From: JAMLIN01 sp964476625
GTDB lineage: Bacteria > Pseudomonadota > Gammaproteobacteria > Burkholderiales > Burkholderiaceae_E
Assembly: GCA_964476625.1 (NCBI GenBank)
Contig: CAYZBJ010000004.1
Coordinates: 26,461 to 90,460 of the forward strand
Direction of reading: 5' to 3'
DNA length: 64,000 nucleotides
Positions 51,657 to 60,567 of the stretch are shown here, piece by piece. Each line of letters starts with the position of its first letter. The stretch's first letter is position 1. Both the position numbers and the translations under genes were made by a program. The notes beneath the pieces are model-generated. The model searched no databases. It was not told the origin of the DNA and worked only from the letters and a program-made list of their open reading frames with translations.

Positions 51657-51842
51657 TCAGATCTCCACCATCTCGAAGTCCTCCTTGCGGGCGCCGCACT
51701 CGGGACAGGTCCAGTTCATGGGGATGTCTTCCCACCGGGTGCCGGGCGCGATGCCCTCGTCAGGCAGGCCGGCCTCTTCCTCGTAGATCCATCCGCAGAT
51801 AAGGCACATCCATGACCGGAATCCCTCGCTCTTTTCGCTCAT
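51657..51842 (-). CDS. Rubredoxin
   Basis: 61 residues from ATG 51842, with a strong AGGAGAG ribosome site 1-7 bases upstream. Two iron-binding knuckles MCLICGWIYEEEAG (C-x2-C) and WTCPECGARKEDFEMVEI (C-x2-C) coordinate one Fe(Cys)4. It is a small cytoplasmic electron carrier. It opens the pil chemosensory transcript; a functional link to pili is not known and may be only positional. The 216 bases between it and the divergent EamA gene must hold promoters for both, but I found no confident pair. Confidence 0.96.
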   Translation of the reverse strand: MSEKSEGFRSWMCLICGWIYEEEAGLPDEGIAPGTRWEDIPMNWTCPECGARKEDFEMVEI

Positions 51843-52058
51843 CTCTCCTGCGTCCAGGCTGGTTGGTGATACCGGTATTCTGCCGCCGATGGTAGCCAGC
51901 CCGTCCGGGGCCCGCGCCGCGGTGCCGATCAACGGCGCGGATGTTGCGACAAACGCACAAGGGGCGGACCCGGGTCGACCTCCTCCGTGATCATGCCGGC
52001 TCACAAGCGCCTACGGGATCGGGGCCGTTCCACTATGATGGACCAGGAGGGGGAAGAC

Positions 52059-52949
52059 ATGCGCATCGCCATCCTGACGTCGATCGCGATGATCGCCTTC
52101 GCGGCCAATTCGGTCCTCGCGAGGCTGGCATTGTCCGATGGCGCCATCGATCCACTGGCGTACACGGGGATCCGGCTGGTGTCAGGCGCCCTCGTGCTCG
52201 CCGTCATCCTGGTATTGCGCGCGCGAAGCAGCGACGTGGCGCGGCCGGCGCTCATCGGCCGTGGGGCGGTCGGCACCTGGCCGGGTGCACTGGCGCTCGC
52301 GCTCTATGCGGTGACCTTCTCGATCGCCTACGTCATGGTCGCGACCGCGCCCGGCGCCCTCATCCTGTTCGCGAGCGTCCAGATCGGCATGCTCGCCTGG
52401 GCGGTCATCCGCGGCGACCGGCCCGGCCTGCTCGAATGGACCGGCATCGCGCTGGCGTTCAGCGGACTCGTCTACCTGGTCTCCCCGAGCCTGGTGGCGC
52501 CGCCCCTGGCCGGCGCAGTCCTGATGGCGGTGGCGGGCGTGTCCTGGGGCGCCTACTGCCTGGTCGGGCGGGGCTCGCAATCGGCGCTCGCCGATACCGC
52601 CGGCAACTTCGTGCGCTGCGTGCCGGCAGGCGTCGTGCTGATCGTCGCCGGCATCCTGCGGCTCGCACCGCGACCGGAGGGCGTGGGCTACGGGCTGCTC
52701 TCGGGGGCGATCGCCTCCGGGCTGGGCTACATCATCTGGTATGCCGCCCTGCCGAGCCTGTCACGCGCCCGGGCGGCATTCGTGCAGCTCACGGTGCCGG
52801 CCATCGCCGCCGCCGGCGGTGTGGTCTTCATCGGCGAGGCGCTCAACGACCGCCTGCTGCTCGCCACCGCCATCATCATCAGCGGAGTCGCGCTCGCGCT
52901 TGCGGCATCGCAATGGCGCGGCATGCGGACGGGCGACACGGCCTCGTGA
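52059..52949 (+). CDS. EamA/DMT-family transporter
   Basis: 296 residues from ATG 52059, preceded by AGGAGGGGGA. About ten hydrophobic helices in two EamA halves (MRIAILTSIAMIAFAANSVL at the start; LPSLSRARAAFVQLTVPAIA and GGVVFIGEALNDRLLLAT near the end). Members export amino acids, nucleosides or drugs; no substrate is readable here. It is transcribed away from the rubredoxin-pil operon. The bioY gene follows after 88 bases on the same strand. An upstream in-frame ATG at 51987 is less likely because it lacks a ribosome site. Confidence 0.88.
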   Translation: MRIAILTSIAMIAFAANSVLARLALSDGAIDPLAYTGIRLVSGALVLAVILVLRARSSDVARPALIGRGAVGTWPGALALALYAVTFSIAYVMVATAPGALILFASVQIGMLAWAVIRGDRPGLLEWTGIALAFSGLVYLVSPSLVAPPLAGAVLMAVAGVSWGAYCLVGRGSQSALADTAGNFVRCVPAGVVLIVAGILRLAPRPEGVGYGLLSGAIASGLGYIIWYAALPSLSRARAAFVQLTVPAIAAAGGVVFIGEALNDRLLLATAIIISGVALALAASQWRGMRTGDTAS

Positions 52950-53037
52950 CGGCGCATGGCCTGCTCGCGGCTACGTGGCCCACCCGCCGCCAGAACGGCC
53001 CTATGATTCATGCTTCCCGGATCCGGCGAAGGCCACG

Positions 53038-53649
53038 ATGACCACCTCCTCGACACCTGACCGAACCCTCACCCTCGGCGCACAGCCGGCATGGCTGCAG
53101 ACCCAGTCGCCGGCCATGAAGGTATTCGCCGTCGTTTTCGGCACCCTGGTGCTGGCCGCATCGGCGCATATCAGCGTCCCGATGGTGCCGGTGCCGATCA
53201 CCATGCAGACCCTGGCGGTCACCCTGGTCGGCGCCCTGTACGGGTGGCGCCTGGGCGGGCTGACGATCCTGCTCTGGCTGGCCGAAGGCGCGATCGGCCT
53301 GCCGGTGTTTGCCGGGGGGACCGGGGGCTTTGCCCGCTTCCTCGGGCCCACCGGTGGCTACCTGCTGGCGTTTCCGCTCGCCGGTGCGCTGACGGGCTGG
53401 CTGGTCGAACGCGGCTGGAACGGGCAACGCATGCTGCTTGCCTTCACGGCCATGCTGATCGGCAACGCCGTATGCCTGCTGTTCGGCGGCGCCTGGCTGG
53501 CGACGATCGTCGGCGCGCAGAAAGCCTTCGCCGTCGGCGTGGCGCCTTTCGTGGTCGGCGCAGTGCTCAAGGCCGCCCTGGGGGCCGCCATTCTCAAGGC
53601 GATCGGCGCGGGCACCCGCCGGCAGGACAGCGCATCGTCTTCGACGTAG
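53038..53649 (+). CDS. bioY: Biotin transporter substrate-binding subunit BioY
   Basis: 203 residues from ATG 53038. Six hydrophobic helices of the ECF S-component fold: ISVPMVPVPITMQTLAVTLV near residue 40 (the biotin-site region of BioY), LYGWRLGGLTILLWLAEGAIG, GFARFLGPTGGYLLAFPLAG, and TAMLIGNAVCLLFGGAWLA. It imports biotin across the inner membrane, either alone or with a shared ECF module; bioM/bioN are not beside it. It converges on the acyl-CoA synthetase gene with 57 bases between. Confidence 0.93.
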   Translation: MTTSSTPDRTLTLGAQPAWLQTQSPAMKVFAVVFGTLVLAASAHISVPMVPVPITMQTLAVTLVGALYGWRLGGLTILLWLAEGAIGLPVFAGGTGGFARFLGPTGGYLLAFPLAGALTGWLVERGWNGQRMLLAFTAMLIGNAVCLLFGGAWLATIVGAQKAFAVGVAPFVVGAVLKAALGAAILKAIGAGTRRQDSASSST

Positions 53650-53706
53650 GACCGCAACAGTGTGCGCTGCGGCGGCCCCGAGGCGGGCGTCGCGCGGCGG
53701 CCACTG

Positions 53707-55395
53707 TCAATCCGCGAGATCTTCCTCGAAGAACTCGAGCGCGCTTTTCGTGCCGGTGGCGCGGCGTTCGGCCTCCTGCTGGCGCAGCTCGCTGCGACGG
53801 ATCTTGCCGGAGATCGTCTTCGGGAGTTCGGCAAACTCCAGGCGCCGGATCCGCTTGTAGGGCGCGAGGCGCTCGCGACAGAAAACCAGGATATCGCGTG
53901 CCGTCTCCGCGTCCGGGGCATTGCCTGCGGCCAGGATCACGAAGGCCTTCGGCACGCACAGGCGCACCGGATCGGGACTCGGCACGATGGCCGCCTCCGC
54001 CACGGCCGGGTGTTCGATCAGGACCGATTCGAGCTCGAAGGGACTGATGCGGTAGTCGGAGCTCTTGAACACATCGTCGGCGCGCCCGACGTAGGTGATG
54101 TAGCCGTCGGCATCGCGCTGCGCGACGTCGCCGGTGTGGTAGTAGCCCTGCTGCACGGCCTGCGCCATCCGCTCGGCGTCCTCGGCATAACCGAGCATCA
54201 GCCCCAACGGGCGCGGGTCGAGGGCGAGGCACACTTCGCCCTCGGGTTCCGCCCTGCCTTCGGCGTCGATGAGCTCCACCCGGTAGCCCGGCATGGGACG
54301 ACCCATGCTGCCGGGCTTGATCGGCTGGCCGGGGCTGTTGCCGATCTGGCAGGTCGTTTCCGTCTGGCCGTAGCCATCGCGAATGGTGATGCCCCAGGCG
54401 GTGCGCACCCGCTCGATGACCTCGGGATTGAGCGGCTCGCCCGCCCCCAACAGCTCGCGCAGGCTCACCTGGTATGCCTTCAGGTCCGCCTGGATGAGCA
54501 TCCGCCAGACTGTCGGCGGCGCGCACAGGGTCGTGACGCGATAGCGCTGCAGCACCTCGAGGAAGCGCTGCGCATTGAAGCGCGCGGCGTTGTAGATGAA
54601 CACGCAGGCCTGGGCGTTCCAGGGGGCGAAGAAGCAGCTCCAGGCATGCTTTGCCCAGCCGGGCGAGGAGATGTTGAGATGGATGTCCCCCGGCAGGAGC
54701 CCGATCCAGTACATCGTCGAGAGATGCCCCACGGGATAGCTCTGGTGGCTGTGCAAGACGAGCTTCGGCTTCGAGGTGGTGCCTGAGGTGAAATACAGGA
54801 GCATCGGATCGTCCGCCTGCGTACTTCCTTCCGGCGTGAAGTCGATCGGCGCCTGCTCGCTGTCCCCGAACGAGCGCCATGCGCCCTCGGTCGGCCCGAC
54901 CACGATGCGGGTGTAGTCGCCCGGGATCGCCGCGAACTTTCCGGTCATCTCCGCCCCGACGATGACGTGGCGCACCTGCCCGCGCTCGAAACGGTCCTCG
55001 AGGTCGGCGCGCACCAGTAGCGTGGAGGCCGGCACCACCACGGCGCCGAGTTTCATCGCCCCGAGCATGGCCTCCCAGAGCGCCCGCTCGTTGTTGAGCA
55101 TCAGCAGCACGCGCTCGCCACGGCGCACCCCGAGTCCGTGCAGCCAGTTCGCGACCTGGTTCGACCGCCGCGAGAGCGCGGCGAAGGAGATTTTCTCCTC
55201 GCGCCCGTCCTCCTCGAGGATCCACAGCGCGGGCGCCTCGTTGCCGGCGGCCATCACGTCGAAGTAGTCGAGCGCCCAGTTGAAGCCCGAGAACTTTGGC
55301 CAGCGGAACTCGTCGTAGGCCCGGCGGTAATCACTGCGCTGCTGCAGGAGGAAATCCCGGGCGGCGACGAAGGACTCGTAGGGTGTGGTGGTCAT
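53707..55395 (-). CDS. Acyl-CoA synthetase (AMP-forming, medium-chain/aryl type)
   Basis: 562 residues, ANL superfamily. P-loop-like motif LLYFTSGTTSKPKLVLHSH near residue 177, DGYGQTETTCQIGNSPG (A5 region) near residue 325, YHTGDVAQRDADGYITYVGR with the hinge Asp/Arg near residue 424, and the catalytic Lys of PKTISGKIRRSELRQQE near residue 535. It resembles AcsM-type synthetases, which activate medium-chain or aromatic acids to CoA thioesters. It ends the - strand run that starts with the indolepyruvate oxidoreductase and liv genes, so it may activate an acid released in that pathway. 27 bases separate it from the amidohydrolase. Confidence 0.9.
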   Translation of the reverse strand: MTTTPYESFVAARDFLLQQRSDYRRAYDEFRWPKFSGFNWALDYFDVMAAGNEAPALWILEEDGREEKISFAALSRRSNQVANWLHGLGVRRGERVLLMLNNERALWEAMLGAMKLGAVVVPASTLLVRADLEDRFERGQVRHVIVGAEMTGKFAAIPGDYTRIVVGPTEGAWRSFGDSEQAPIDFTPEGSTQADDPMLLYFTSGTTSKPKLVLHSHQSYPVGHLSTMYWIGLLPGDIHLNISSPGWAKHAWSCFFAPWNAQACVFIYNAARFNAQRFLEVLQRYRVTTLCAPPTVWRMLIQADLKAYQVSLRELLGAGEPLNPEVIERVRTAWGITIRDGYGQTETTCQIGNSPGQPIKPGSMGRPMPGYRVELIDAEGRAEPEGEVCLALDPRPLGLMLGYAEDAERMAQAVQQGYYHTGDVAQRDADGYITYVGRADDVFKSSDYRISPFELESVLIEHPAVAEAAIVPSPDPVRLCVPKAFVILAAGNAPDAETARDILVFCRERLAPYKRIRRLEFAELPKTISGKIRRSELRQQEAERRATGTKSALEFFEEDLAD

Positions 55396-55422
55396 GTCTC
55401 CCCCTGTGCTGCCCCTACCGGT

Positions 55423-56448
55423 TCATCTGCGCTTGTCCAGGAAACCGGAGAAGAACTGGCGGGCGTTGGCCTCGAGCGTGTCCAGATGATAGCCGCCCTC
55501 CTGGACGATCACCGTCGGCAGGCCCAGGGACGCGACCCGTTCGCCCAGCCGCGCGAAGCCTTCCGCGCTGACCTTGACGGGTGACTGCGGATCCTCGACA
55601 TAGATGTCGAAACCGTGGGCAAAGACGAGGGCGCCCGCGCCGAACTCCCGGGCGAGGTCCAGCGCGCGATCGACATGCTCGAAGAACAGGTCCTCGGACG
55701 CACCGTGGGGTACGGGAAAGTTCCGGCTGCAACCGACGCCTTCGCCAACGCCGGTCTCGTCCGCAAAACCCGTCACGACGGGATAGAAGTTCTCCGGGTT
55801 CGCATGGACCGAGATCGTCATCACATCGGGGCGATCGTAGAAGATCTCCTGCGTCCCCTGGGCATGATGCACATCGGTATCGAGCACCAGCACCTTCCCG
55901 TACTTCGATCGCAGGCGTTGGGCGGCCGCCGCGGTCGAGTTGATGTAGCAGAATCCGCCCGCGGCATCCTTGCGCGCATGGTGCCCCGGTGGACGGCACA
56001 GCGCGTAGACCTCGCGTTCGCCCTCGAGGACGGCATCGGCCGCCGCAACCGCCGACTGGGCGCTCCAGTAGGCGGATCGCCAAGTCGTCGCGCCGATCGG
56101 GCAACTGCCATCGGCCAGGTGATAGGCGGCTTCGGCAAGGATGCCTCGTCGAGGATTGGGCTCGCGCACATAGATGTTCGACATGACCTCGTCGCCCCAG
56201 TCTGACGAGGTCTCGAGCCAGCGGCCATGAGCGGTACGCAGGAACTCCAGGTAGGCGTCGGCGTGGACCGCCCGCAGGGGTTCCATTCCGGCGTCCGGCG
56301 GTGTGTTGACCTCGAAGCCCAGGTCCGTGATCGCCTGCAGCAGGCGGCTGGCCCGCTCGGGCACTTCCTGCGGCTGGCGCATCGCGCCGCGCGACAGGTA
56401 GGTTCTCGGCAGGTGCAGCAACTGCTCCGGATGGAAGAAAGCCTGCAT
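55423..56448 (-). CDS. Histone-deacetylase-superfamily amidohydrolase (acetylpolyamine amidohydrolase-like)
   Basis: 341 residues from ATG 56448, with GAGGAGA at good spacing (a longer frame to 56475 exists). The zinc amidohydrolase features are complete: catalytic His pair in CRPPGHHARKDAAGGFCYIN near residue 152, metal ligands in VLDTDVHHAQGTQEIFYDR near residue 189, SVHANPENFYP, a third ligand Asp in GFDIYVEDPQ near residue 280, and IVQEGGYHLDTL. The family removes acetyl groups from polyamines or other N-acyl amines. Located between the DJ-1-like gene and the acyl-CoA synthetase, which could use the freed acid. Confidence 0.88.
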   Translation of the reverse strand: MQAFFHPEQLLHLPRTYLSRGAMRQPQEVPERASRLLQAITDLGFEVNTPPDAGMEPLRAVHADAYLEFLRTAHGRWLETSSDWGDEVMSNIYVREPNPRRGILAEAAYHLADGSCPIGATTWRSAYWSAQSAVAAADAVLEGEREVYALCRPPGHHARKDAAGGFCYINSTAAAAQRLRSKYGKVLVLDTDVHHAQGTQEIFYDRPDVMTISVHANPENFYPVVTGFADETGVGEGVGCSRNFPVPHGASEDLFFEHVDRALDLAREFGAGALVFAHGFDIYVEDPQSPVKVSAEGFARLGERVASLGLPTVIVQEGGYHLDTLEANARQFFSGFLDKRR

Positions 56449-56458
56449 GCACGTCTCC

Positions 56459-57088
56459 TCAATCGGTACGCGCATCGATCACCGAGACACCGTCGACTTC
56501 ACTGTAGCGCCAGTCGTATTCCATGTATTGTGCCGTCTTCTGCGCCACCTCGGTCCCGAACAGGCGGGCCACCAGGTAGAGCGCCGCATCGGTTCCCGCC
56601 GACACGCCGGCGGAGAACACCAGATTGCCGTTGTCCACCACCCGCGCCTTCGGATGGATGCGCAGGTCCTTCCCCATCGTCTCGAGCAGGGGCAGGCCAA
56701 CCTGGTGGGTGACGATGGCCTTGCCATCGGCCAGCCCGGCGCTGGCGATGATGAGCGCACCGGTGCAGACCGACAGGATGATGCCGCCGCGCTCATGGTG
56801 CCGGCGGATGTGCTCCAAGGTCGCGGGATTGACGCATTCGCGCCGGGAACCCGGGCCGCCCGGCACCACCAGGATATGGGGCTGGGGCTGCTCGTCGTAG
56901 GCGTACTCCGGGTTGATACTGAGCTTGCCGCGCGCGAGCACCGGCCGCAACCGCTGGGCGGTAGTGTAGACGTCGAAGCAGCGAATGCCGCTCAGCAGGC
57001 CGGCCACGTTGAATACTTCGAACGGGCCGGCGAAATCCAGCACCTCCACGTCTTCGAAGAGCAGGACTGAAACGATCCGGGTGCTCAC
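56459..57088 (-). CDS. DJ-1/PfpI family protein (isonitrile hydratase/GlxA N-domain-like)
   Basis: 209 residues. Class I glutamine-amidotransferase-like fold: VSVLLFEDVEVLDFAGPFEV at the start, with the conserved acidic residue, LVVPGGPGSRRECVN, the nucleophile-elbow Cys in ILSVCTGALIIASAGL near residue 107, and VFSAGVSAGTDAALYLVARL near residue 167. Similar single-domain proteins hydrate isonitriles or have unknown roles; there is no AraC-type DNA-binding domain, so it is not a GlxA regulator. It ends 10 bases before the amidohydrolase start and begins 49 bases after livF on the - strand. Confidence 0.86.
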   Translation of the reverse strand: MSTRIVSVLLFEDVEVLDFAGPFEVFNVAGLLSGIRCFDVYTTAQRLRPVLARGKLSINPEYAYDEQPQPHILVVPGGPGSRRECVNPATLEHIRRHHERGGIILSVCTGALIIASAGLADGKAIVTHQVGLPLLETMGKDLRIHPKARVVDNGNLVFSAGVSAGTDAALYLVARLFGTEVAQKTAQYMEYDWRYSEVDGVSVIDARTD

Positions 57089-57137
57089 TGCTTGTCTCCT
57101 TGATCCGGGAGTTCCGGCTCGATCGAAGCCTGCGCCC

Positions 57138-57854
57138 TCAGCTCACCCCGAGGTAGGCCTGGCGGATATAGTCGTCCTTCGCCATGTCGGCGCTGGAGCC
57201 CTCGCGGCCGACCCGGCCATGCTCGAGGACGTAGACGCGATCGGCGATCCGCAGCGCCGACTGCGCGTCCTGCTCGGCCATGAGAATGGCGGTGCCGGTT
57301 TCGCGGATCCTGCGGATCGCCTCGAAGATCTCCATCTTCAGCCGATGCGCGATGCCGACCGAAGGCTCGTCGAGCAGCAACAGCGCCGGCTTGCCCATCA
57401 GCGCACGACCGATCGCGACCATCTGTTGCTGACCGCCCGACAAGGTGCTGACCACCTGGCCGGCGCGCTCCTGCAGGATGGGGAACAATCCGTAGACGAA
57501 CTCGAGATCGCGCTCGACTTCGGCGCGGTTGCGGCGCAGGTAGGCGCCGAGCATCAGGTTCTTGAGAACCGTGAGCTCGGGAAACAGCCGTCGACCTTCG
57601 GGACAGTGGCAGATGCCCTTGCCGACCACCGCATGGGCAGGCAAGTCCTGCAGCGACTCGCCGCGCAACTCGAGCGTACCCTGCGATGGCTGCATCCGCG
57701 AGATGGCCTTGAGCAAGGTCGACTTGCCCGCGCCGTTCGGCCCGAGCACCGCAACGATCTCGCCCTCGGCCACGGTCTGCGACACCGCTTCGAGGGCGAT
57801 CGCCTTGCCATACCAGACCGACAGCTCCCGGATCTGCAACAACGGCGTTTTCAT
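57138..57854 (-). CDS. livF: Branched-chain amino acid-type ABC transporter ATPase LivF
   Basis: 238 residues. Walker A VLGPNGAGKSTLLKAISRM near residue 35, the LivF-typical GICHCPEGRRLFPELTVLKN, signature VSTLSGGQQQMVAIGRAL near residue 135, and Walker B LLLLDEPSVGIAH (family consensus DEPSLGLAP). Pairs with LivG in the inner-membrane importer. ATG 57854 overlaps the livG stop (57851). Substrates of this family include branched-chain and aromatic amino acids, amides and urea, so the name shows the family rather than the cargo. Confidence 0.94.
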   Translation of the reverse strand: MKTPLLQIRELSVWYGKAIALEAVSQTVAEGEIVAVLGPNGAGKSTLLKAISRMQPSQGTLELRGESLQDLPAHAVVGKGICHCPEGRRLFPELTVLKNLMLGAYLRRNRAEVERDLEFVYGLFPILQERAGQVVSTLSGGQQQMVAIGRALMGKPALLLLDEPSVGIAHRLKMEIFEAIRRIRETGTAILMAEQDAQSALRIADRVYVLEHGRVGREGSSADMAKDDYIRQAYLGVS

Positions 57855-58591
57855 GCGACCTCCACGTTCGGCCCCTCGACACCGATATAGGCGTCGATCA
57901 CGCGCGGGTGCGCGACGATGCGCTCGGGCGTGTCATCGGCGATCACCTCGCCAAAGTCGAGCGCGATCACCCGGTCGACCAGCTTCATGAACTCGTGCAG
58001 CTTGTGCTCGATCAGCAGCACGGTGAGGCCGGTCTCGCGATGGATCCTGCGGATCAGCGCCGAGAGCTCGGCGATCTCGCCCGAGCCAAGGCCGGCGAAA
58101 GGCTCGTCGAGCAGCAGGAGCCTGGGCCCGGTCGCCAGTGCGCGGGCGAGCTCGAGCCGGCGCTGGTCGCCGTAGGCCATCACCTCGACCGGCGTGTGCT
58201 CCCTGCCCGCCAGGCCGACCTGCTCGATCAGTTCGCGGGCGTGCGCATCCCGGCCCTGGGGCGGCGCGGGCCGCGACAGCCCGCCAACCTTGACGTTCTC
58301 GAGCACCGTCATGCCGATGAAAGGCCGGCATAACTGGAAGGTCCGGGAGATGCCCAGCCGCACGATCCGGTGCGGCGCCATCCCGAGGACCGAGCGACCC
58401 ATGAATACGACACTGCCTTCGTCGGGCGCAATGAAGCCGGTGAGCAGGTTGTACAGCGTGGTCTTGCCGGCGCCGTTCGGCCCAAGCACACCGGCGACCT
58501 CGCCGGACTGCAACGAGAAGCTCACATCACTGACCGCGACCAGTCCGCCGAAGCGCTTGGTCAGGTGACCGACTTCGAGAATGGTACTCAT
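57851..58591 (-). CDS. livG: Branched-chain amino acid-type ABC transporter ATPase LivG
   Basis: 246 residues from ATG 58591, overlapping the livM stop (58588). Walker A VLGPNGAGKTTLYNLLTGF near residue 38, GISRTFQLCRPFIGMTVLEN (the LivG-type Q-loop region), signature-position sequence VMAYGDQRRLELARAL near residue 140, and LLLLDEPFAGLGSGEIAEL as Walker B. Shares the importer with LivF, LivM, LivH and the binding protein at 60568. The open frame continues upstream inside livM, but the first domain residues begin at this ATG. Confidence 0.94.
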   Translation of the reverse strand: MSTILEVGHLTKRFGGLVAVSDVSFSLQSGEVAGVLGPNGAGKTTLYNLLTGFIAPDEGSVVFMGRSVLGMAPHRIVRLGISRTFQLCRPFIGMTVLENVKVGGLSRPAPPQGRDAHARELIEQVGLAGREHTPVEVMAYGDQRRLELARALATGPRLLLLDEPFAGLGSGEIAELSALIRRIHRETGLTVLLIEHKLHEFMKLVDRVIALDFGEVIADDTPERIVAHPRVIDAYIGVEGPNVEVA

Positions 58592-59523
58592 GCGGAAGCT
58601 CCTAGCCGCGCCTTCAGCCGCTGCCACGTCGGCGCGACCAGCCCCTGGGGCAGGAAGAACAGGATGAGGATCAGGGTCAGGCTGTAGATCATCAGCCGCC
58701 ACTCGCCAAAGTCACGCAGCAGTTCGGTCATCATCACCAGCAGGATCGCGCCCCCGACCGGTCCCCAGATCGACGACATTCCGCCGACGTAGACCATGGT
58801 GATGACGGTGATCGACAGCACGACCGTGAAGACCTGTGGACTGACCTGCAACTGGTACTGGGCATAGATCGCGCCGCCGGCGCCGGCGACGGCGCCGCTG
58901 ATCACCAGCGAGGCGATCTTGTACCAGGTGACGTTGAGCCCCGCGGCCTGGCAGGTCGCCTCGTCGCCGCGGATCGCACGCAGGATCAGCCCCCAGTTCG
59001 AGCGCGCCAGCAACAGCAACCCGGTCGTGGAGACCACCAGCACCGCGAGCGCGAAGTAGTAGAAGCCCAGTTGTGAATGGATCAGTGGCTCGATGCCGTT
59101 GATGCCCTCCTCGCCGCCGGTCTGCTCCCAGAAGATCAGCATCAACCGCTCCATGATCGCCGAGGCAGACAGCATCGCCAGGGCGAAATACGGCCCCTTG
59201 AGCCGCAGGGTCGGAAACCCCACGACCAGCGCGAACAGTGACGCGACCACCATCGCCGTCGGGATCGCCCACCAGCCGCTGATCCCCCAGACGGTGTTCA
59301 TGAACCCGGCGGTATAGGCCCCCGCCCCGATGAACAGGGCGTGGCCGAAGTTCTCGCGCCCGGTGAGCCCCGACATGAAATCCCAGCTGACCGCCCAGAT
59401 CGCGTAGATGATCGCGACCGTGAGGATGCCGGTGAGATAGGTATTGCCGAACAGCAGTGGCAGCAGCGCCATCACCCCCACGAACACTGCCGCGCCGACC
59501 AGGTCGATCTTCTGCGTGAACAT
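58588..59523 (-). CDS. livM: Branched-chain amino acid-type ABC transporter permease LivM
   Basis: 311 residues from ATG 59523, with about eight to ten membrane helices. LivM motifs: WDFMSGLTGRENFGHALFIG near residue 50, FPTLRLKGPYFALAMLSASA near residue 105, RAIRGDEATCQAAGLNVTWY (the cytoplasmic coupling loop, residue ~187), and GGMSSIWGPVGGAILLVM. It forms the membrane pore with LivH. The frame runs on upstream to 60477 through livH in another phase, which is not coding. 20 bases after livH. Confidence 0.93.
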   Translation of the reverse strand: MFTQKIDLVGAAVFVGVMALLPLLFGNTYLTGILTVAIIYAIWAVSWDFMSGLTGRENFGHALFIGAGAYTAGFMNTVWGISGWWAIPTAMVVASLFALVVGFPTLRLKGPYFALAMLSASAIMERLMLIFWEQTGGEEGINGIEPLIHSQLGFYYFALAVLVVSTTGLLLLARSNWGLILRAIRGDEATCQAAGLNVTWYKIASLVISGAVAGAGGAIYAQYQLQVSPQVFTVVLSITVITMVYVGGMSSIWGPVGGAILLVMMTELLRDFGEWRLMIYSLTLILILFFLPQGLVAPTWQRLKARLGASA

Positions 59524-59543
59524 CTCTTGCTGGCCTCCCAGGC

Positions 59544-60398
59544 TCAGAATGCGGCGCGTTTGCCGAACATGCCGACTGGCCGGAAAATCAGCATCAGCAG
59601 CGTTGCGAGTACCGAGATGATCTCGGTCCATCCGCTCGAGATCGTGTACGCGACGATCGTTTCGGCATAACCGAGCATCAGGGCGGCCAGGATGCTGCCC
59701 GGGATCGAACCCAGGCCGCCGACGACGACGATCGCGAAGGCCTTGATGATCGGCAGCAACCACATCGTCGGCTGCACGGTGAGGAAGGGACCGGCGAGGA
59801 TTCCAGCGGCGGCGGCGAGTGCGGCCGACATCGCCATCACGAGCGAGAAGATCCGGTCCGACGGGATACCCATGTACTGGGCGGCATCGGGATCCTGCGA
59901 GATCGCGAGAATCGCCGAGCCCAGACGGGTGCGCTGGATGAACAGCCACAACACGCCGATCAGCACGATCGCCGATATGACGGTGAACAGCCGCTGTCCG
60001 GCAACGCCCACGCCCATGATCGTGTACTTGGCGGTGACCATCGACGGCACGTTGCGGTACTCGGAGCCGAAGGTCAGGAACAGCACCTGTTCGATCGCCA
60101 GCGCCACGGCCAGCGTGATCATCAACACCGCCAGCAGCGACTTGCGGCGCATCGGCCGTACCAGGACGCGCTCCATCGCCACCCCGAACAGGGCGACGAA
60201 GGCGATCGACAACAGCGCGGCCGGCAGCAACGGCATGCCGAGCGAGGTCAGCACATAGGCGCCATAGGCGCCCAGCGCATAGAACGAACCGTGCGCCAGG
60301 TTGAGGATTCGCGCCACGCCGAAGATCAACGTGAAGCCGACCGCCAGCATCGCGTAGATAGCGCTCGACACCGCGCCCTGTATCAGGATCTCGACCAA
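59544..60398 (-). CDS. livH: Branched-chain amino acid-type ABC transporter permease LivH
   Basis: 284 residues, about eight membrane helices. LivH signatures: GAVSSAIYAMLAVGFTLIFG at the N-terminus, ILNLAHGSFYALGAYGAYVL, LVRPMRRKSLLAVLMITLAV, LAISQDPDAAQYMGIPSDRI (coupling loop, residue ~167), and IVVVGGLGSIPGSILAALML. Together with LivM it makes the channel. It follows livK on the - strand after 169 bases that contain the hairpin at 60452-60475. Confidence 0.93.
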   Translation of the reverse strand: MVEILIQGAVSSAIYAMLAVGFTLIFGVARILNLAHGSFYALGAYGAYVLTSLGMPLLPAALLSIAFVALFGVAMERVLVRPMRRKSLLAVLMITLAVALAIEQVLFLTFGSEYRNVPSMVTAKYTIMGVGVAGQRLFTVISAIVLIGVLWLFIQRTRLGSAILAISQDPDAAQYMGIPSDRIFSLVMAMSAALAAAAGILAGPFLTVQPTMWLLPIIKAFAIVVVGGLGSIPGSILAALMLGYAETIVAYTISSGWTEIISVLATLLMLIFRPVGMFGKRAAF

Positions 60399-60451
60399 GG
60401 GAACTCCCGGCAGCGTATGGACATTGAACTCGGAGGTAGCAACCCGGGGCC

Positions 60452-60475
60452 GGCGCGATCCCGGGGGATCGCGCC
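60452..60475. promoter_or_regulatory. Stem-loop between livK and livH
   Basis: Perfect 11-bp arms GGCGCGATCCC (60452-60462) and GGGATCGCGCC (60465-60475) with a 2-base turn. It lies 93 bases past the livK stop and 54 bases before livH. Such stems between a binding-protein gene and its permease genes often stop part of the transcription or protect the upstream mRNA, giving excess binding protein. No T-run follows. Confidence 0.5.
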
Positions 60476-60567
60476 ACTGCGTCGGCGCTCTGTCACGCCA
60501 GGCGGCCGGGCAGGCTCATCCCGGGCCGCTCGGGCGGACGCCCGGGCGCCGACTGCAGCCTGCCGGC

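Noticed and set aside
56459..57088. GlxA-type transcription regulator
   Set aside because: Only the DJ-1/PfpI domain is present; the AraC helix-turn-helix half is missing.
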